From: Candidatus Saccharimonadota bacterium
GTDB lineage: Bacteria > Patescibacteriota > Saccharimonadia > Saccharimonadales > Saccharimonadaceae
Length of the DNA stretch: 64,000 bases
Assembly (NCBI GenBank): GCA_017510445.1
Contig: JAFWNF010000003.1
Span: 169,164-233,163, forward strand
Direction: 5' to 3'
Positions 1-7,781 of this stretch are shown one piece after another. Every line of letters starts with the position of its first letter. Position 1 is the first letter of the stretch. Below the pieces are notes generated by a model. That model made no database searches, was not told the origin of the DNA, and saw nothing but the letters and a program-made list of their open reading frames with translations. Both the position numbers and the translations under genes were made by a program.

Positions 1-128
1 TTTTGTTTTTTCCAAAACTTAAACTTATAAGCAAAGTATGTATAAATCGGCGTTAAAAACATCGCAAGTAGAAATGACCCTAACGCCAAAATCATTCCAT
101 AAAAAATTTCATTTGAAAGATCTTTCAT
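1..128 (-). CDS. mraY: MraY, phospho-N-acetylmuramoyl-pentapeptide transferase (N-terminal fragment)
   Basis: This is the first 42 codons of a gene that runs off the left edge. The translation begins MKDLSNEIFYGMILALGSF and continues into a hydrophobic helix ending in LTPIY, then a basic KFKFWKKQ segment. This matches the N-terminal membrane helix and following loop of MraY, the integral membrane enzyme that makes lipid I from UDP-MurNAc-pentapeptide and undecaprenyl phosphate. It lies 12 bases after ftsI on the same strand, the expected place in a dcw cluster. Only the N-terminus is visible, so the call rests on the helix pattern plus gene order. Confidence 0.75.
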   Translation of the reverse strand, partial: MKDLSNEIFYGMILALGSFLLAMFLTPIYTYFAYKFKFWKKQ

Positions 129-140
129 ACCTCTATTTTA

Positions 141-1889
141 CTACACTTTCGGCCTTATTTTTAAATAATCAATCAGGTAGTTGCTAATGTCGTCAAACGC
201 CTGATTTGCTTCTCCGCCACCAAGATATTGCCCCTTGCCCCACAATTTTGTCATTATAAAATACTCCGGGAGCTCTCCATCCCGACCACCAAAACCAATA
301 TAACTACCAATCATTTCTCCTTCGCCAGAAGCTTCTGAATAACTACCGTCCGCCTGCACAACCTGACCAGTTCCCGTTTTCCCACCAATAAAGTAACCGG
401 GCTTATCAACACCATTATTTCTTTTACTGCTTCTCGTTCCCCAAAGCATTTCCCTCATCTGTTCGCTTGTTGAAACACTGACTATCTGTTTCGTATTTTT
501 TTCTCGTTCATTTTTAATAAATTTTCCATTTTGCATTTTTCCAGCTAAAATAGTCGGCTGATAATATTCTCCGTTGTTGATTATCCCAGAAACCGCCGAG
601 GCAATTTGAACCATTGTAAGATTCATTCCTTGTCCAAAAGTCATATTTGCATAAGTAAAATTCATCGTCCAATCATATTCATTTGGTTTAGGAATAAAAC
701 CCGGTTCCTCATACAGTTCAATGTTCGTTGCTTGCCCCAAACCAAATTTTATAAGATGGTCATAGAGTCGTGCCCTTCCAACTTCATTAAACTCGCCACC
801 CGATATTAATTTCAACGCAGTCGCCGATCCAGTATTTAAAGAATAATCAAACGCTTGTTGCATCGTGATAGTGCCTCGAAGTCCCTGGTATGCATTTTGA
901 AAAGTCAAACCATCAACCATCATTGACCCCTCATTATAATAAGTCGTATTCGCGTTCATCACTCCAAGGTCAATTGCCGTCGTGAAAGTAAAAGTTTTAC
1001 ATACACTCGCCGCTTCATATGGTTCATCAACAACATAATTCTTGAATAATCTCGCGTCTTCCACTTCTGAATATTTCGCCGGATCATATGTCGGTACATT
1101 CGCCATCGCCAAAACCTCACCCGTCCTCGGGTCCATTACGATCGCACTCGCATTTGTTGCCGGCGTTTTTTCAATATAATCGTTTAGAATTTTCTCTACT
1201 TTCGTTTGAATATTACGATCAATCGTGAGCACAACATCTTCCCCGTCCACCGCTGGTGTTTCAATATTTTCGTCTCCGATCGAAAGCACCACTCCATTCA
1301 CATCCCGCACAGCCTTCAAACTTCCATCAATTCCCGAAAGCTCTTTATCAAACGACCCTTCTACACCATACTGCCCATCACCATCTTCGTTTACAAACCC
1401 CAGAAGTCCCGACGCCATTTGCCCCTCTGGATAAACTCTCTTCGTCTTTTTATCAAACGTAATTCCTACCACGTTTTCCTCAATCAACTCATCAACAATT
1501 TTTTTCGCATCCTCATATTTCACGCCTTTCGCTACCACATAATATCTTCTGTTTTTATCCGCGAAAACATCATCCCACTCTGCCACTAAATTATCTTTAG
1601 CGTACTTCTCAAAAATCTCTTTGCTTTTTTCTTCATTCACAATCATCGGATCAAAAATGACCGTATAAACGGTCTCATTCAAAACAATCGGAACTATTTC
1701 GTTTCCGTCCATTGCATAAATTTTTCCCCTTACAGCTTCTATCACATTTTCATGCACATGTTCATCCGACGCCTTCGCTACATAAAAATCATGTTGAATT
1801 ATCTGAATATAAAAAAGCCTAGCTACAATCGTAAAGATGGCTGCAAAAAGACAAAACTTCAAAAAACCAACGCGTTTTCGTTCCATCAC
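141..1889 (-). CDS. ftsI: FtsI/PBP2-type peptidoglycan D,D-transpeptidase
   Basis: Class B penicillin-binding protein that cross-links septal peptidoglycan. One N-terminal membrane anchor (about residues 8-30) is followed by the dimerisation domain and a transpeptidase domain. The three active-site motifs are present: SVCK (SxxK, near residue 295), SLN (SxN, near 350) and KTGTG (near 505). The length of 582 residues is normal. It sits between the FtsL-like gene and mraY. A TATAAT box lies 7 bases before a GTG and 10 before the adjoining ATG (first base 1886), so the start is one of these two codons and the mRNA has almost no leader. The cysteine inside SxxK is less usual but leaves both catalytic residues intact. 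Confidence 0.95.
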   Translation of the reverse strand: MMERKRVGFLKFCLFAAIFTIVARLFYIQIIQHDFYVAKASDEHVHENVIEAVRGKIYAMDGNEIVPIVLNETVYTVIFDPMIVNEEKSKEIFEKYAKDNLVAEWDDVFADKNRRYYVVAKGVKYEDAKKIVDELIEENVVGITFDKKTKRVYPEGQMASGLLGFVNEDGDGQYGVEGSFDKELSGIDGSLKAVRDVNGVVLSIGDENIETPAVDGEDVVLTIDRNIQTKVEKILNDYIEKTPATNASAIVMDPRTGEVLAMANVPTYDPAKYSEVEDARLFKNYVVDEPYEAASVCKTFTFTTAIDLGVMNANTTYYNEGSMMVDGLTFQNAYQGLRGTITMQQAFDYSLNTGSATALKLISGGEFNEVGRARLYDHLIKFGLGQATNIELYEEPGFIPKPNEYDWTMNFTYANMTFGQGMNLTMVQIASAVSGIINNGEYYQPTILAGKMQNGKFIKNEREKNTKQIVSVSTSEQMREMLWGTRSSKRNNGVDKPGYFIGGKTGTGQVVQADGSYSEASGEGEMIGSYIGFGGRDGELPEYFIMTKLWGKGQYLGGGEANQAFDDISNYLIDYLKIRPKV

Positions 1890-1907
1890 GCTTATAATTA
1901 TATCATA

Positions 1908-2255
1908 TTATTCCGCATATCCGCTTGGTGTCGCGTCTTCCATACTGACCGCAACTTTGTTGTTGCTTGCTGAAGCCAGTGATGTCAATCTCGCTTGTTC
2001 GACCGCTAAATCTTCCTTTTTAATCTCCAACTCATTAATTTGCTCTTCGATCTCTGAAATTTGATAATCATAACCCGTCGCTTTCGTTCCCTGCGCTACA
2101 TAAATCAATCCAACCACTAAAACCAACATCGCAATCACAAAATAATAAGAAAACCTTCCGGTTCCTTTTCGCTTACCAAAATTTCGGCCACGCGCCCAGC
2201 TCGTTGTTTCGGAATTTACTCCACGTCTACTTGTAAATGTTTGATTATTTCCCAT
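1908..2255 (-). CDS. ftsL: FtsL/DivIC-like cell division protein
   Basis: A 115-residue bitopic membrane protein. A basic cytoplasmic N-terminus of about 35 residues is followed by one membrane helix (about residues 36-57, FSYYFVIAMLVLVVGLIYVA) and a coiled coil rich in E, I and L (about 62-100). This is the architecture of FtsL/DivIC, which joins FtsB/FtsQ in the divisome. Sequence conservation in this family is weak, so the call depends on architecture plus its place between rsmH and ftsI. The start follows a purine-rich AAGAGA. The gene is preceded by an unusual 325-base structured leader described separately. Confidence 0.8.
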   Translation of the reverse strand: MGNNQTFTSRRGVNSETTSWARGRNFGKRKGTGRFSYYFVIAMLVLVVGLIYVAQGTKATGYDYQISEIEEQINELEIKKEDLAVEQARLTSLASASNNKVAVSMEDATPSGYAE

Positions 2256-2299
2256 TTCTCTTAGGTTTTTTTGTTATTATTTTTATTTTTAGAAAAGTC

Positions 2300-2365
2300 C
2301 ATAGAATCCCCGGCGTCAAATAGGCAGAGCAATAAGTAACCTAAATGACGCACTTGGGGAGAAGG
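2300..2365 (-). ncRNA. Structured RNA element in the ftsL leader
   Basis: On the minus strand a bipartite hairpin can be drawn: CCCC...GGGG outside, GCGTCA...TGACGC in the middle and TAGG...CCTA at the tip, with symmetric internal loops. It sits between a strongly initiated 21-codon reading frame and ftsL. No known riboswitch class was recognised. It could be a cis-regulatory element, an RNA processing site or a translational coupling device. The evidence is base pairing only. Confidence 0.4.
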
Positions 2366-2452
2366 TCAACTTTTCACACTCCAAATTTATCTCTACAACA
2401 ATCTTTTTTGGCAGGCTTTACGCCCATGTTGTAGTTCTCTGTTCTTTTATCC

Positions 2453-2518
2453 TTAGACAAAACGAACGGTAATTTTTTGGGCGCGACTTTTGTTTTTGAC
2501 AACAATCTGCTTTGGCAT
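2453..2518 (-). CDS. Small basic 21-residue peptide (uORF of ftsL)
   Basis: A 21-codon frame whose translation starts MPKQIVVKNKSR and ends VRFV. It has one of the best Shine-Dalgarno sites in the window (AAAGGAGG, 5 bases before ATG), which is striking in a region where many genes are leaderless. It lies in the rsmH-ftsL gap, 197 bases before ftsL. The peptide is strongly basic (7 K/R). It may be a regulatory leader peptide acting with the downstream hairpin, or a tiny RNA-binding protein. A second short frame of 17 codons follows without a good ribosome site. No family was recognised. Confidence 0.45.
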   Translation of the reverse strand: MPKQIVVKNKSRAQKITVRFV

Positions 2519-2580
2519 ATTGCCTCCTTTTATTTTTATTTTTTATTTTTATTATCAATCCCGAGCAGAAATGTTCGCCG

Positions 2581-3459
2581 CTAAATTCGTTTAGCCGCCC
2601 GAAGTTTCGCACTTCTTGCTCGTGGGTTAATAATCAACTCCATCTCTCCCGCAACTTTTGGCGTCTTCGTTAAAATCATCAGTTTCGATTCTTCCCCAAA
2701 GCTACTTTCTTCCTTAAAATAATCTTTGACTAGCTTGTCCTCAAGACTATGAAAAGTGATGATCGCGACTCTTCCGCCAGGTTTCAAAATCTTTGGAATG
2801 AGTGGTAAAGTTTTTTCAATTACCGATAGTTCATCATTCACTTGAATTCGAATCGCTTGGAAGATTCTCGTCGCTGGATGTGTTCGCGAAAATCTCGATT
2901 TACTTTTTATCAAATCCGCTAATTCCTTAGTTGATTTGAAAGGTCGATGATGCACAATTTCTCGCGCAATCATTTTCGAAAACCCAGGTTTTTCTTCTCC
3001 GTATTTCACAAACAGTTCGCTTAGTTCCCTTTCGCTCCACTTATTTACAATTCGTTCCGCCGTAAGTCCTTGCCTCTGATCCATCCGCATATCCAGCGGT
3101 CCATCTTTCGAAAACGAAAAACCTCTTTCACTTTTATCCAGTTGCGGCGAAGAAACTCCAAAATCTGCCAGTATCATATCAAAAGTGTTACCACACTCAA
3201 TTTCATGCAGCACCGCATTATAAAAATCCTCGTTCACAATCCTCACAGGTTCACTTTCGTACTTCCCTTTTAAGAATTCATACGCAAACGGGTCTCGATC
3301 AACTAAAACCGAGCCTTTATAATTCCGTGTCACCGCCAAAATTTCACTTGCATGTCCCCCATATCCGGCCGTCAAATCCAAATACGATTCGCCCGGTCTC
3401 GGCTTCAGGACCTCAAGTACTTCCGATAACATAACTGGTTTATGAAGTTCTTCTGTCAT
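2581..3459 (-). CDS. rsmH: RsmH (MraW), 16S rRNA (cytosine1402-N4)-methyltransferase
   Basis: SAM-dependent methyltransferase for N4 of C1402 in 16S rRNA. The start HKPVML, the SAM-binding LDLTAGYGGHASEIL, DADFGVSSPQLD-like motif (ILADFGVSSPQLD), the GFSF...DMRMD segment and the C-terminal ITFHSLEDKLVKDYF are family hallmarks, and 292 residues is a normal length. It is the first gene of the dcw cluster here; there is no mraZ upstream within the window. The TATAAT box (3466-3471) lies exactly 6 bases before the ATG, so the transcript is predicted to be leaderless. Confidence 0.97.
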   Translation of the reverse strand: MTEELHKPVMLSEVLEVLKPRPGESYLDLTAGYGGHASEILAVTRNYKGSVLVDRDPFAYEFLKGKYESEPVRIVNEDFYNAVLHEIECGNTFDMILADFGVSSPQLDKSERGFSFSKDGPLDMRMDQRQGLTAERIVNKWSERELSELFVKYGEEKPGFSKMIAREIVHHRPFKSTKELADLIKSKSRFSRTHPATRIFQAIRIQVNDELSVIEKTLPLIPKILKPGGRVAIITFHSLEDKLVKDYFKEESSFGEESKLMILTKTPKVAGEMELIINPRARSAKLRAAKRI

Positions 3460-3483
3460 GTTTCTATTATAACATGACCCCTC

Positions 3484-3742
3484 GTTTGAGATCGTTCAAC
3501 CAGAAACTAAAGCATGTTTGTTTTTTTTGCTTTTTGTTTGAACACAAATAGATCTACCACGATTTCTCAGCGCGAAGCTAATCCATTATCGCAGCCGTTG
3601 AGAGACTTATTGTGTTGATTGTGCCTTTCGGCCAAATAGAGTTTTAAATTGGGAGGTGTTTAAAGAATGTACGGACGGTTTTGGTGACGCGAACCGCTAA
3701 AGGAAATCGCGTGCCCTAGCTCCTAGTTGGCCGATCTCAAAC
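3484..3742 (-). ncRNA. Candidate structured non-coding RNA upstream of rsmH
   Basis: An 11-bp perfect terminal stem (GTTTGAGATCG with CGATCTCAAAC) encloses about 240 bases with several nested stems, including GCC-GAAA-GGC with a GNRA tetraloop on the minus strand and a CGCGA/TCGCG stem. The GAAA loop favours the minus strand, but a T-run directly after the terminal stem on the plus strand (from 3743) leaves orientation open. I looked for RNase P, tmRNA, 6S and SRP signatures and did not find them. It lies between the rsmH promoter and a 19-codon reading frame. Confidence 0.4.
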
Positions 3743-3766
3743 TTTTTTAATGTTCAAACCAGAAAA

Positions 3767-3826
3767 TCACTTCGAAAGATAAACGACTTCGTAATCGTAT
3801 TCTTCGTTGACTTTTACTTCTGTCAT
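3767..3826 (-). CDS. Possible 19-residue peptide
   Basis: A 19-codon frame, MTEVKVNEEYDYEVVYLSK, ending in TGA. A plausible promoter precedes it (TTGATT, 17 bases, TAAACT on the minus strand around 3880-3910) and a purine-rich stretch lies before the ATG. It is acidic and tyrosine-rich, and ends 25 bases before the structured region 3484-3742. It may be a leader peptide or chance. No homologue is known to me. Confidence 0.25.
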   Translation of the reverse strand: MTEVKVNEEYDYEVVYLSK

Positions 3827-3948
3827 TTTTCCCGATTTTCCTTTGTTTATTTTAGTGGTTTTTGTTTGTTGACTTCCACTGACCCCAGTTTACCGTAAAC
3901 ATTTTAAAAAATCAAGTACTTTTTTCGACTTTTTTTAATTTTTCAACG

Positions 3949-4070
3949 TTTTCCACACATTTTTACTAAAAATCAAGCATCTAACAGAGTACGACTTTTC
4001 CACAACTTGTGGAAAACCGCGTTTTATTTTTTACAACATTTTATGATCTTCCCTATTTTCCTGTGGACAA
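3949..4070. other. Cluster of four DnaA-box-like sites in AT-rich DNA
   Basis: Three copies of TTTTCCACA (3949-3957 and 3996-4004 on plus, 4008-4016 on minus) and one TTGTCCACA (4062-4070, minus) occur within 122 bases; each differs from the consensus TTATCCACA only at position 3. The flanking DNA on the right (4075-4180) is extremely AT-rich, like a DNA unwinding element. This could be an origin of replication or a DnaA-regulated or titration site. dnaA is not in the window, and genes on both sides are mostly on the same strand, so the origin call is weak. Confidence 0.35.
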
Positions 4071-4179
4071 CCCTGTTTTTGAATTCATTTTTGCGTTTTT
4101 TCCATTTTATTTTATTATTTTCAATTTTTATCCCTTGTTTTTTAAAAATTCTATTTCCTAAAAACCGAACAAATTACTA

Positions 4180-4309
4180 TTGACTTTTTATAGTGTTTAT
4201 GCTAAAATATGATCAAGCCTGAAATTATCGGTGTTTATTTAGGGATGCAAAAAAAATGATTCCTTTTTATAAACCCATCAAAAAACGGACCATCTCGGCC
4301 CGTTTTTTT
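4180..4309 (+). ncRNA. Candidate small RNA, family member 1 (promoter and terminator)
   Basis: A consensus promoter (TTGACT 4180-4185, 17-base spacer, TAAAAT 4203-4208) is followed by about 95 transcribed bases and a GC hairpin with a T-run (4279-4309). The region has no convincing gene. Its start, TATGCTAAAAT then AAGCCTGA and a later ATTTAGG, is shared with the minus-strand transcript at 17122-17218, which suggests a two-member sRNA family. The terminator also serves the convergent hypothetical gene at 4320. A 16-codon frame begins right at the -10 box and is unlikely to be translated. Confidence 0.45.
4279..4309. terminator. Bidirectional intrinsic terminator
   Basis: Hairpin AACGGACC/GGCCCGTT with A- and T-runs on both sides. 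It pairs fully on the minus strand using one G-U and has one mismatch on the plus strand. It ends the minus-strand gene at 4320 and the plus-strand candidate sRNA. Confidence 0.7.
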
Positions 4310-4319
4310 ATTCTATTCC

Positions 4320-5804
4320 TTATTTATTAAAATACCATTCTTCAACATCATCAAAACCTATTTTCTCAGCAACTCCTTGAATCTTTCGATTCTTTTCTTC
4401 CAGAGAATCATTCTCAAAATCTATACTTGAATAACCAATATAATCCGCAAATTCATCCCCTCTATCAGCATATTTAATGATATCTCTTATAACATTATAA
4501 GTTGCACCAATTCTATGGTCATTATCCCCTTCGTGGCATTCCTTAAGCATTCCACATACTTTCGACATATCACCACCCAAGGCTAGTTCCTCCATACACT
4601 TCTCATCCCAATGATCAATAGGCGTAAATCCAAAACCATGTCTTTCCCCTTCTCCTTTTTCTTCAGCAATAATCTCCTCTATATTCTCTAACCATAATTC
4701 TCTTTTTTTCTCATCTTGTATGATCAAAGGTGCTTGCTCTCTGTACAGCTTTGCCCTTAACTGAGTCAGCATATCCTCAGCACCTTTTTCCATAGATCTT
4801 ACAGCCTTGTATTCATCACTTTCAAGAAAACCTTCTTCAGAACTTATATCACTAAAGGTATCCCAAGCAACCTCCCATGCGTCATTAATACTTTTCTTTC
4901 TACTCTCATATTTTTCTCTATTACCTTTAATCTTCTCTCGTCGCTCTTTTTCCGCATCATCAATCTTTTCCACCGGTTCATCTGGCCTCTCAGCTTCTTC
5001 CACAATATCGTCTGAACCTTTTAGTATATATCCGTCAAACCTTTCTATATTTTCCAAGCCTATCTTCTTCATAGCTTCTAAAACTTTCTTGTCGCAATCT
5101 TCTTGAGAATCATTCTTCCAATCTATCTCGGACCAACCGATATGCTTTGCGAATTCTTCTCCCTGATCTGAATACTCCATAACAAGACGAATGACCGAAT
5201 AGGTAGCACCAGCTTCATTAGTGCCACCAATATCGTGCTTCTTGATTATTTCACATACATCTTCAACGCTACCACCCAAAGCTAAAGATTCAAAACACTC
5301 CTCAGCATTCATTTCAATACCAGAAATACCATATATGCTAGTTTTTTCTATATAGTTTAGCCACCCTTCTCTTTTATCCTTATTTCTAATCACACAAGGC
5401 GCCTGCTCCCAAAGATAAACTTCATTAAGGTATGATAGCGACTTAGAATATTTGTCAAGATTCCTATAACGACTTTTTTTGAATTCTTTTTCTATATCAG
5501 CCTTCTCGCGTTCAAACATTTCTTTTGTACTTTTTATAAAATCTATTCGTCTCTTCTCGGTCTCTTCTTCCGGTAGTTCATCTAACCACTGTTCACTTTC
5601 AGCCAGACGTCGCCTATGTGCTTCGACCATTCTTCGATGTCCAGCCATTTTTTGTTCGATTTTGTCTACCTTTTCAGAAGAATCATTCTCAGGTTTCTCT
5701 GGATAATGATCTTCTGGAGGATTAGGATTATCTAGAAACGCTTCCGAAAATCCAAATGGATCTCCCTCCTCATTTCCTTTATTGCCTGGATCATTCTCTG
5801 ACAT
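4320..5804 (-). CDS. Acidic hypothetical protein with two tandem ~140-residue repeats
   Basis: A 494-residue soluble, highly charged protein with no signal peptide or membrane helix. It contains an internal duplication: residues about 135-265 and about 350-490 share the order EQAP.(V/I)I, W..IE, ALGG...VC, GATY.VIR, Y.D.G.EFA..IG, ID..NDS and KIG. The intervening parts are charged coiled coil. The function is unknown. The start follows AAAAAAGGAATAAA, a recognisable ribosome site. Its promoter (5840-5870) has a ten-G tract in the spacer and closely matches that of the 742-residue gene at 14810, so the two are probably co-regulated and phase-variable. Confidence 0.7.
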   Translation of the reverse strand: MSENDPGNKGNEEGDPFGFSEAFLDNPNPPEDHYPEKPENDSSEKVDKIEQKMAGHRRMVEAHRRRLAESEQWLDELPEEETEKRRIDFIKSTKEMFEREKADIEKEFKKSRYRNLDKYSKSLSYLNEVYLWEQAPCVIRNKDKREGWLNYIEKTSIYGISGIEMNAEECFESLALGGSVEDVCEIIKKHDIGGTNEAGATYSVIRLVMEYSDQGEEFAKHIGWSEIDWKNDSQEDCDKKVLEAMKKIGLENIERFDGYILKGSDDIVEEAERPDEPVEKIDDAEKERREKIKGNREKYESRKKSINDAWEVAWDTFSDISSEEGFLESDEYKAVRSMEKGAEDMLTQLRAKLYREQAPLIIQDEKKRELWLENIEEIIAEEKGEGERHGFGFTPIDHWDEKCMEELALGGDMSKVCGMLKECHEGDNDHRIGATYNVIRDIIKYADRGDEFADYIGYSSIDFENDSLEEKNRKIQGVAEKIGFDDVEEWYFNK

Positions 5805-5839
5805 ATTTTATTCCTTTTTTATTCTTTATATTCTTCTTA

Positions 5840-5870
5840 AGTTTACCCCCCCCCCAGCACCCTTTGTCAA
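5840..5870 (-). promoter_or_regulatory. Promoter with a poly-G tract in the -35/-10 spacer
   Basis: On the minus strand TTGACA (5865-5870) and TAAACT (5840-5845) are separated by 19 bases that include ten consecutive G residues. Nearly the same promoter, with an interrupted G tract and an 18-base spacer, precedes the gene at 14810. Slippage in the G tract would change the spacing between -35 and -10, a known mode of phase variation in other bacteria. Confidence 0.6.
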
Positions 5871-5981
5871 CAGGTTAGCTAAAACTAGTTTCTCTGAAAC
5901 GATTCTTAAAAACTATTAAAAAATTTATTCAACATAATCCCCTGTTATGCTATAATAAAGAAAAATAAATGAGGTAATACT

Positions 5982-6968
5982 ATGTCTGAAAATTCACACA
6001 ATACTTTCGATGTCTTCCAGTGGGCAAACGAGGTCGACGAAATAAAAAATAATGTTTCTGTCGAACTATTTCTTTTCAACAAAAACTACACCCCCTACAA
6101 AGTCCGCTATTCTGATAAGCTAACCAACGCCGTCAAATCTGTCTTCATGCAAGAAGCCATCGGCTACATCATCAAAGAAGCCGACAAAGGCCTCGAATGC
6201 CACGAATACGAAACCTCCGACGGCGAAGACAAAGTCATCTACCGCACCACCCTCGACAAAGTTACCCGCGCCGAATCCCTTCTCCACCTCATCGAAAACG
6301 AATACAAAGACATCGCCTATTTCTCCGATAACGAATATGAGTTCAAAAAAATTAAAGGTATCATCGCTAAATTCTCCTATCCAATGGACGGCGAAATGAA
6401 ATATTTCTACATCGCAAAAAGCATTTCCGCTTCTTCTGCTCTTAAGGGCGCAACCTCTTGGGAATTAAACGGCGAAAGCTTCGAGCCGTTCTCTGCTGAA
6501 GTTGGCTTGAAAGCCCCTGACGATAACCAAGTCGCCATCATCGACAAAAACATCATCATCTTCAACCAAACAAAATTCGAAGCTCTATTCCAATACGATT
6601 ATAAATCCCAGGTTCTCGCCGACGAAAAAGCTAAAGAACTCCAGAAAAAATACAACCTCAGCTTCGCTGAAGGTCTGACCCTGAACGCCCTCCTCGCCGA
6701 CCGAAAACCTTTACTCAAAAAAGTCCAAAACCTTGTCATTGAAGAAGCCATGTCCCAAAAAGACCTTATCGACTATGCCGACGAAGTCCAACTCGAGCTC
6801 ATGACCGACGATGATGGCTCAATCATTATCATGGACGAAAAAGATCTCACCATGTTTGTCAATCTCCTTGACGAAGACTACTTCGTCTCTCCGGTTTCCG
6901 GCCAACGTTTCGAAGTTAAAGGCAAAAAACTTCTCGCCGAACCTGAAGGCGAACCCCCAAGAGGCTAA
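5982..6968 (+). CDS. DUF4868-like protein (possible relative of the Kiwa defence protein KwaB)
   Basis: A 328-residue soluble protein. The middle and C-terminal parts (KGAT..., IDKNIIIFNQTKFEALFQY, then a helical YKSQVLADEKAKEL) resemble the DUF4868 family, whose best known member is KwaB of the Kiwa anti-phage system. I made this match from memory of the family pattern, so it is tentative. No KwaA-like membrane partner is next to it: the convergent neighbour is a prepilin peptidase whose stop overlaps by 4 bases. The promoter has TATAAT near 5952 and a GAGGT ribosome site, giving a short ordinary leader. Confidence 0.5.
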   Translation: MSENSHNTFDVFQWANEVDEIKNNVSVELFLFNKNYTPYKVRYSDKLTNAVKSVFMQEAIGYIIKEADKGLECHEYETSDGEDKVIYRTTLDKVTRAESLLHLIENEYKDIAYFSDNEYEFKKIKGIIAKFSYPMDGEMKYFYIAKSISASSALKGATSWELNGESFEPFSAEVGLKAPDDNQVAIIDKNIIIFNQTKFEALFQYDYKSQVLADEKAKELQKKYNLSFAEGLTLNALLADRKPLLKKVQNLVIEEAMSQKDLIDYADEVQLELMTDDDGSIIIMDEKDLTMFVNLLDEDYFVSPVSGQRFEVKGKKLLAEPEGEPPRG

Positions 6969-7780
6969 AAAACTATAAATCTTAGCAAATATTCCTGAAA
7001 TATAAAAACGATAACGAACGCTAAGACCATCCAAGGTCCGAAGTATATTTTCTTTTTTTCCTTTTTTATCGCCGATGGCGCCATAAAAATCGCAGCAAGA
7101 GCGTTTGAAAGGAATATCACAATAAGCGCCAACCACCAACTCCCAAGCGTCAAAGAAATCGCAAGCCCTAAAATCCAATCTCCACTTCCCACCAACTTCT
7201 CTTTCGAGAAGAAATATAATAAGTAATAAGTTCCCGCTAAAACTCCCACTCCGCCGAGCGCCGATAATAAACTGTCTGGAAGAAACTGAAACGATTGGCT
7301 ACTCAAAAACAAGCTCCATTGTTTCAGGATTAAGAGAATTATACCACAGATTACTGAAAATGTCAATGCTTTCCCAGGAAGCTCTCCGTATTTACCATCA
7401 AAAATCGCTAAATAACCTAAAATCGTCACGAATGCTAAGAGAACCATAAGATATAACGGCCCAAGAACCGCGTATTCCAAAGATTCACTCGCAAACCCTC
7501 CGATAACCAAAAACACAAAGCCAAAACCTAATTCGGACAGGATTTCTAAACCACCGATTTTCTTCCCGCATTTCCTACACTTCCCTTTCAGAAAAATCCA
7601 CGAAAAAATCGGTATATTATCAAACCATTTTAATTGATAACCGCAATTTAGACATATCGATCTATCCCCCGCCTTTTTCTTTTTTCTAGTACTCAGCTTC
7701 GCTCGTCTAACCTGACAGCAAACAAACGACCCCATCACCGCCCCGAGAATAAACAAAGAAATAAGTATAAAAACTTTCAT
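6965..7780 (-). CDS. pilD: Prepilin peptidase (type IV leader peptidase/N-methyltransferase, A24 family)
   Basis: A polytopic inner-membrane protease that cleaves type IV prepilins. The N-terminal half has GSFVCC, the two zinc-ligand CxxC pairs (CLNCG and CRKCGKK) and the IPIFSW segment of the A24_N domain. The two catalytic aspartates are in IFDGKYGELPGK and in GSGDWILG. The length of 271 residues is normal. It starts one base after ftsK ends, so the two are probably co-transcribed. Pilin genes are not in the window; type IV pili are used by Saccharibacteria for motility and host contact. Confidence 0.93.
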   Translation of the reverse strand: MKVFILISLFILGAVMGSFVCCQVRRAKLSTRKKKKAGDRSICLNCGYQLKWFDNIPIFSWIFLKGKCRKCGKKIGGLEILSELGFGFVFLVIGGFASESLEYAVLGPLYLMVLLAFVTILGYLAIFDGKYGELPGKALTFSVICGIILLILKQWSLFLSSQSFQFLPDSLLSALGGVGVLAGTYYLLYFFSKEKLVGSGDWILGLAISLTLGSWWLALIVIFLSNALAAIFMAPSAIKKEKKKIYFGPWMVLAFVIVFIFQEYLLRFIVF

Positions 7781-7781
7781 A

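Noticed and set aside
2560..2612. 64-codon frame across the rsmH end and leader (2418-2612)
   Set aside because: It overlaps rsmH in another frame and contains the better supported 21-codon frame in a different register with a strong ribosome site.
3484..3742. RNase P RNA, tmRNA, 6S or SRP RNA
   Set aside because: None of the diagnostic conserved segments (RNase P P4 region, tmRNA tRNA-like ends and tag, SRP GGAAG loop) is present on either strand.
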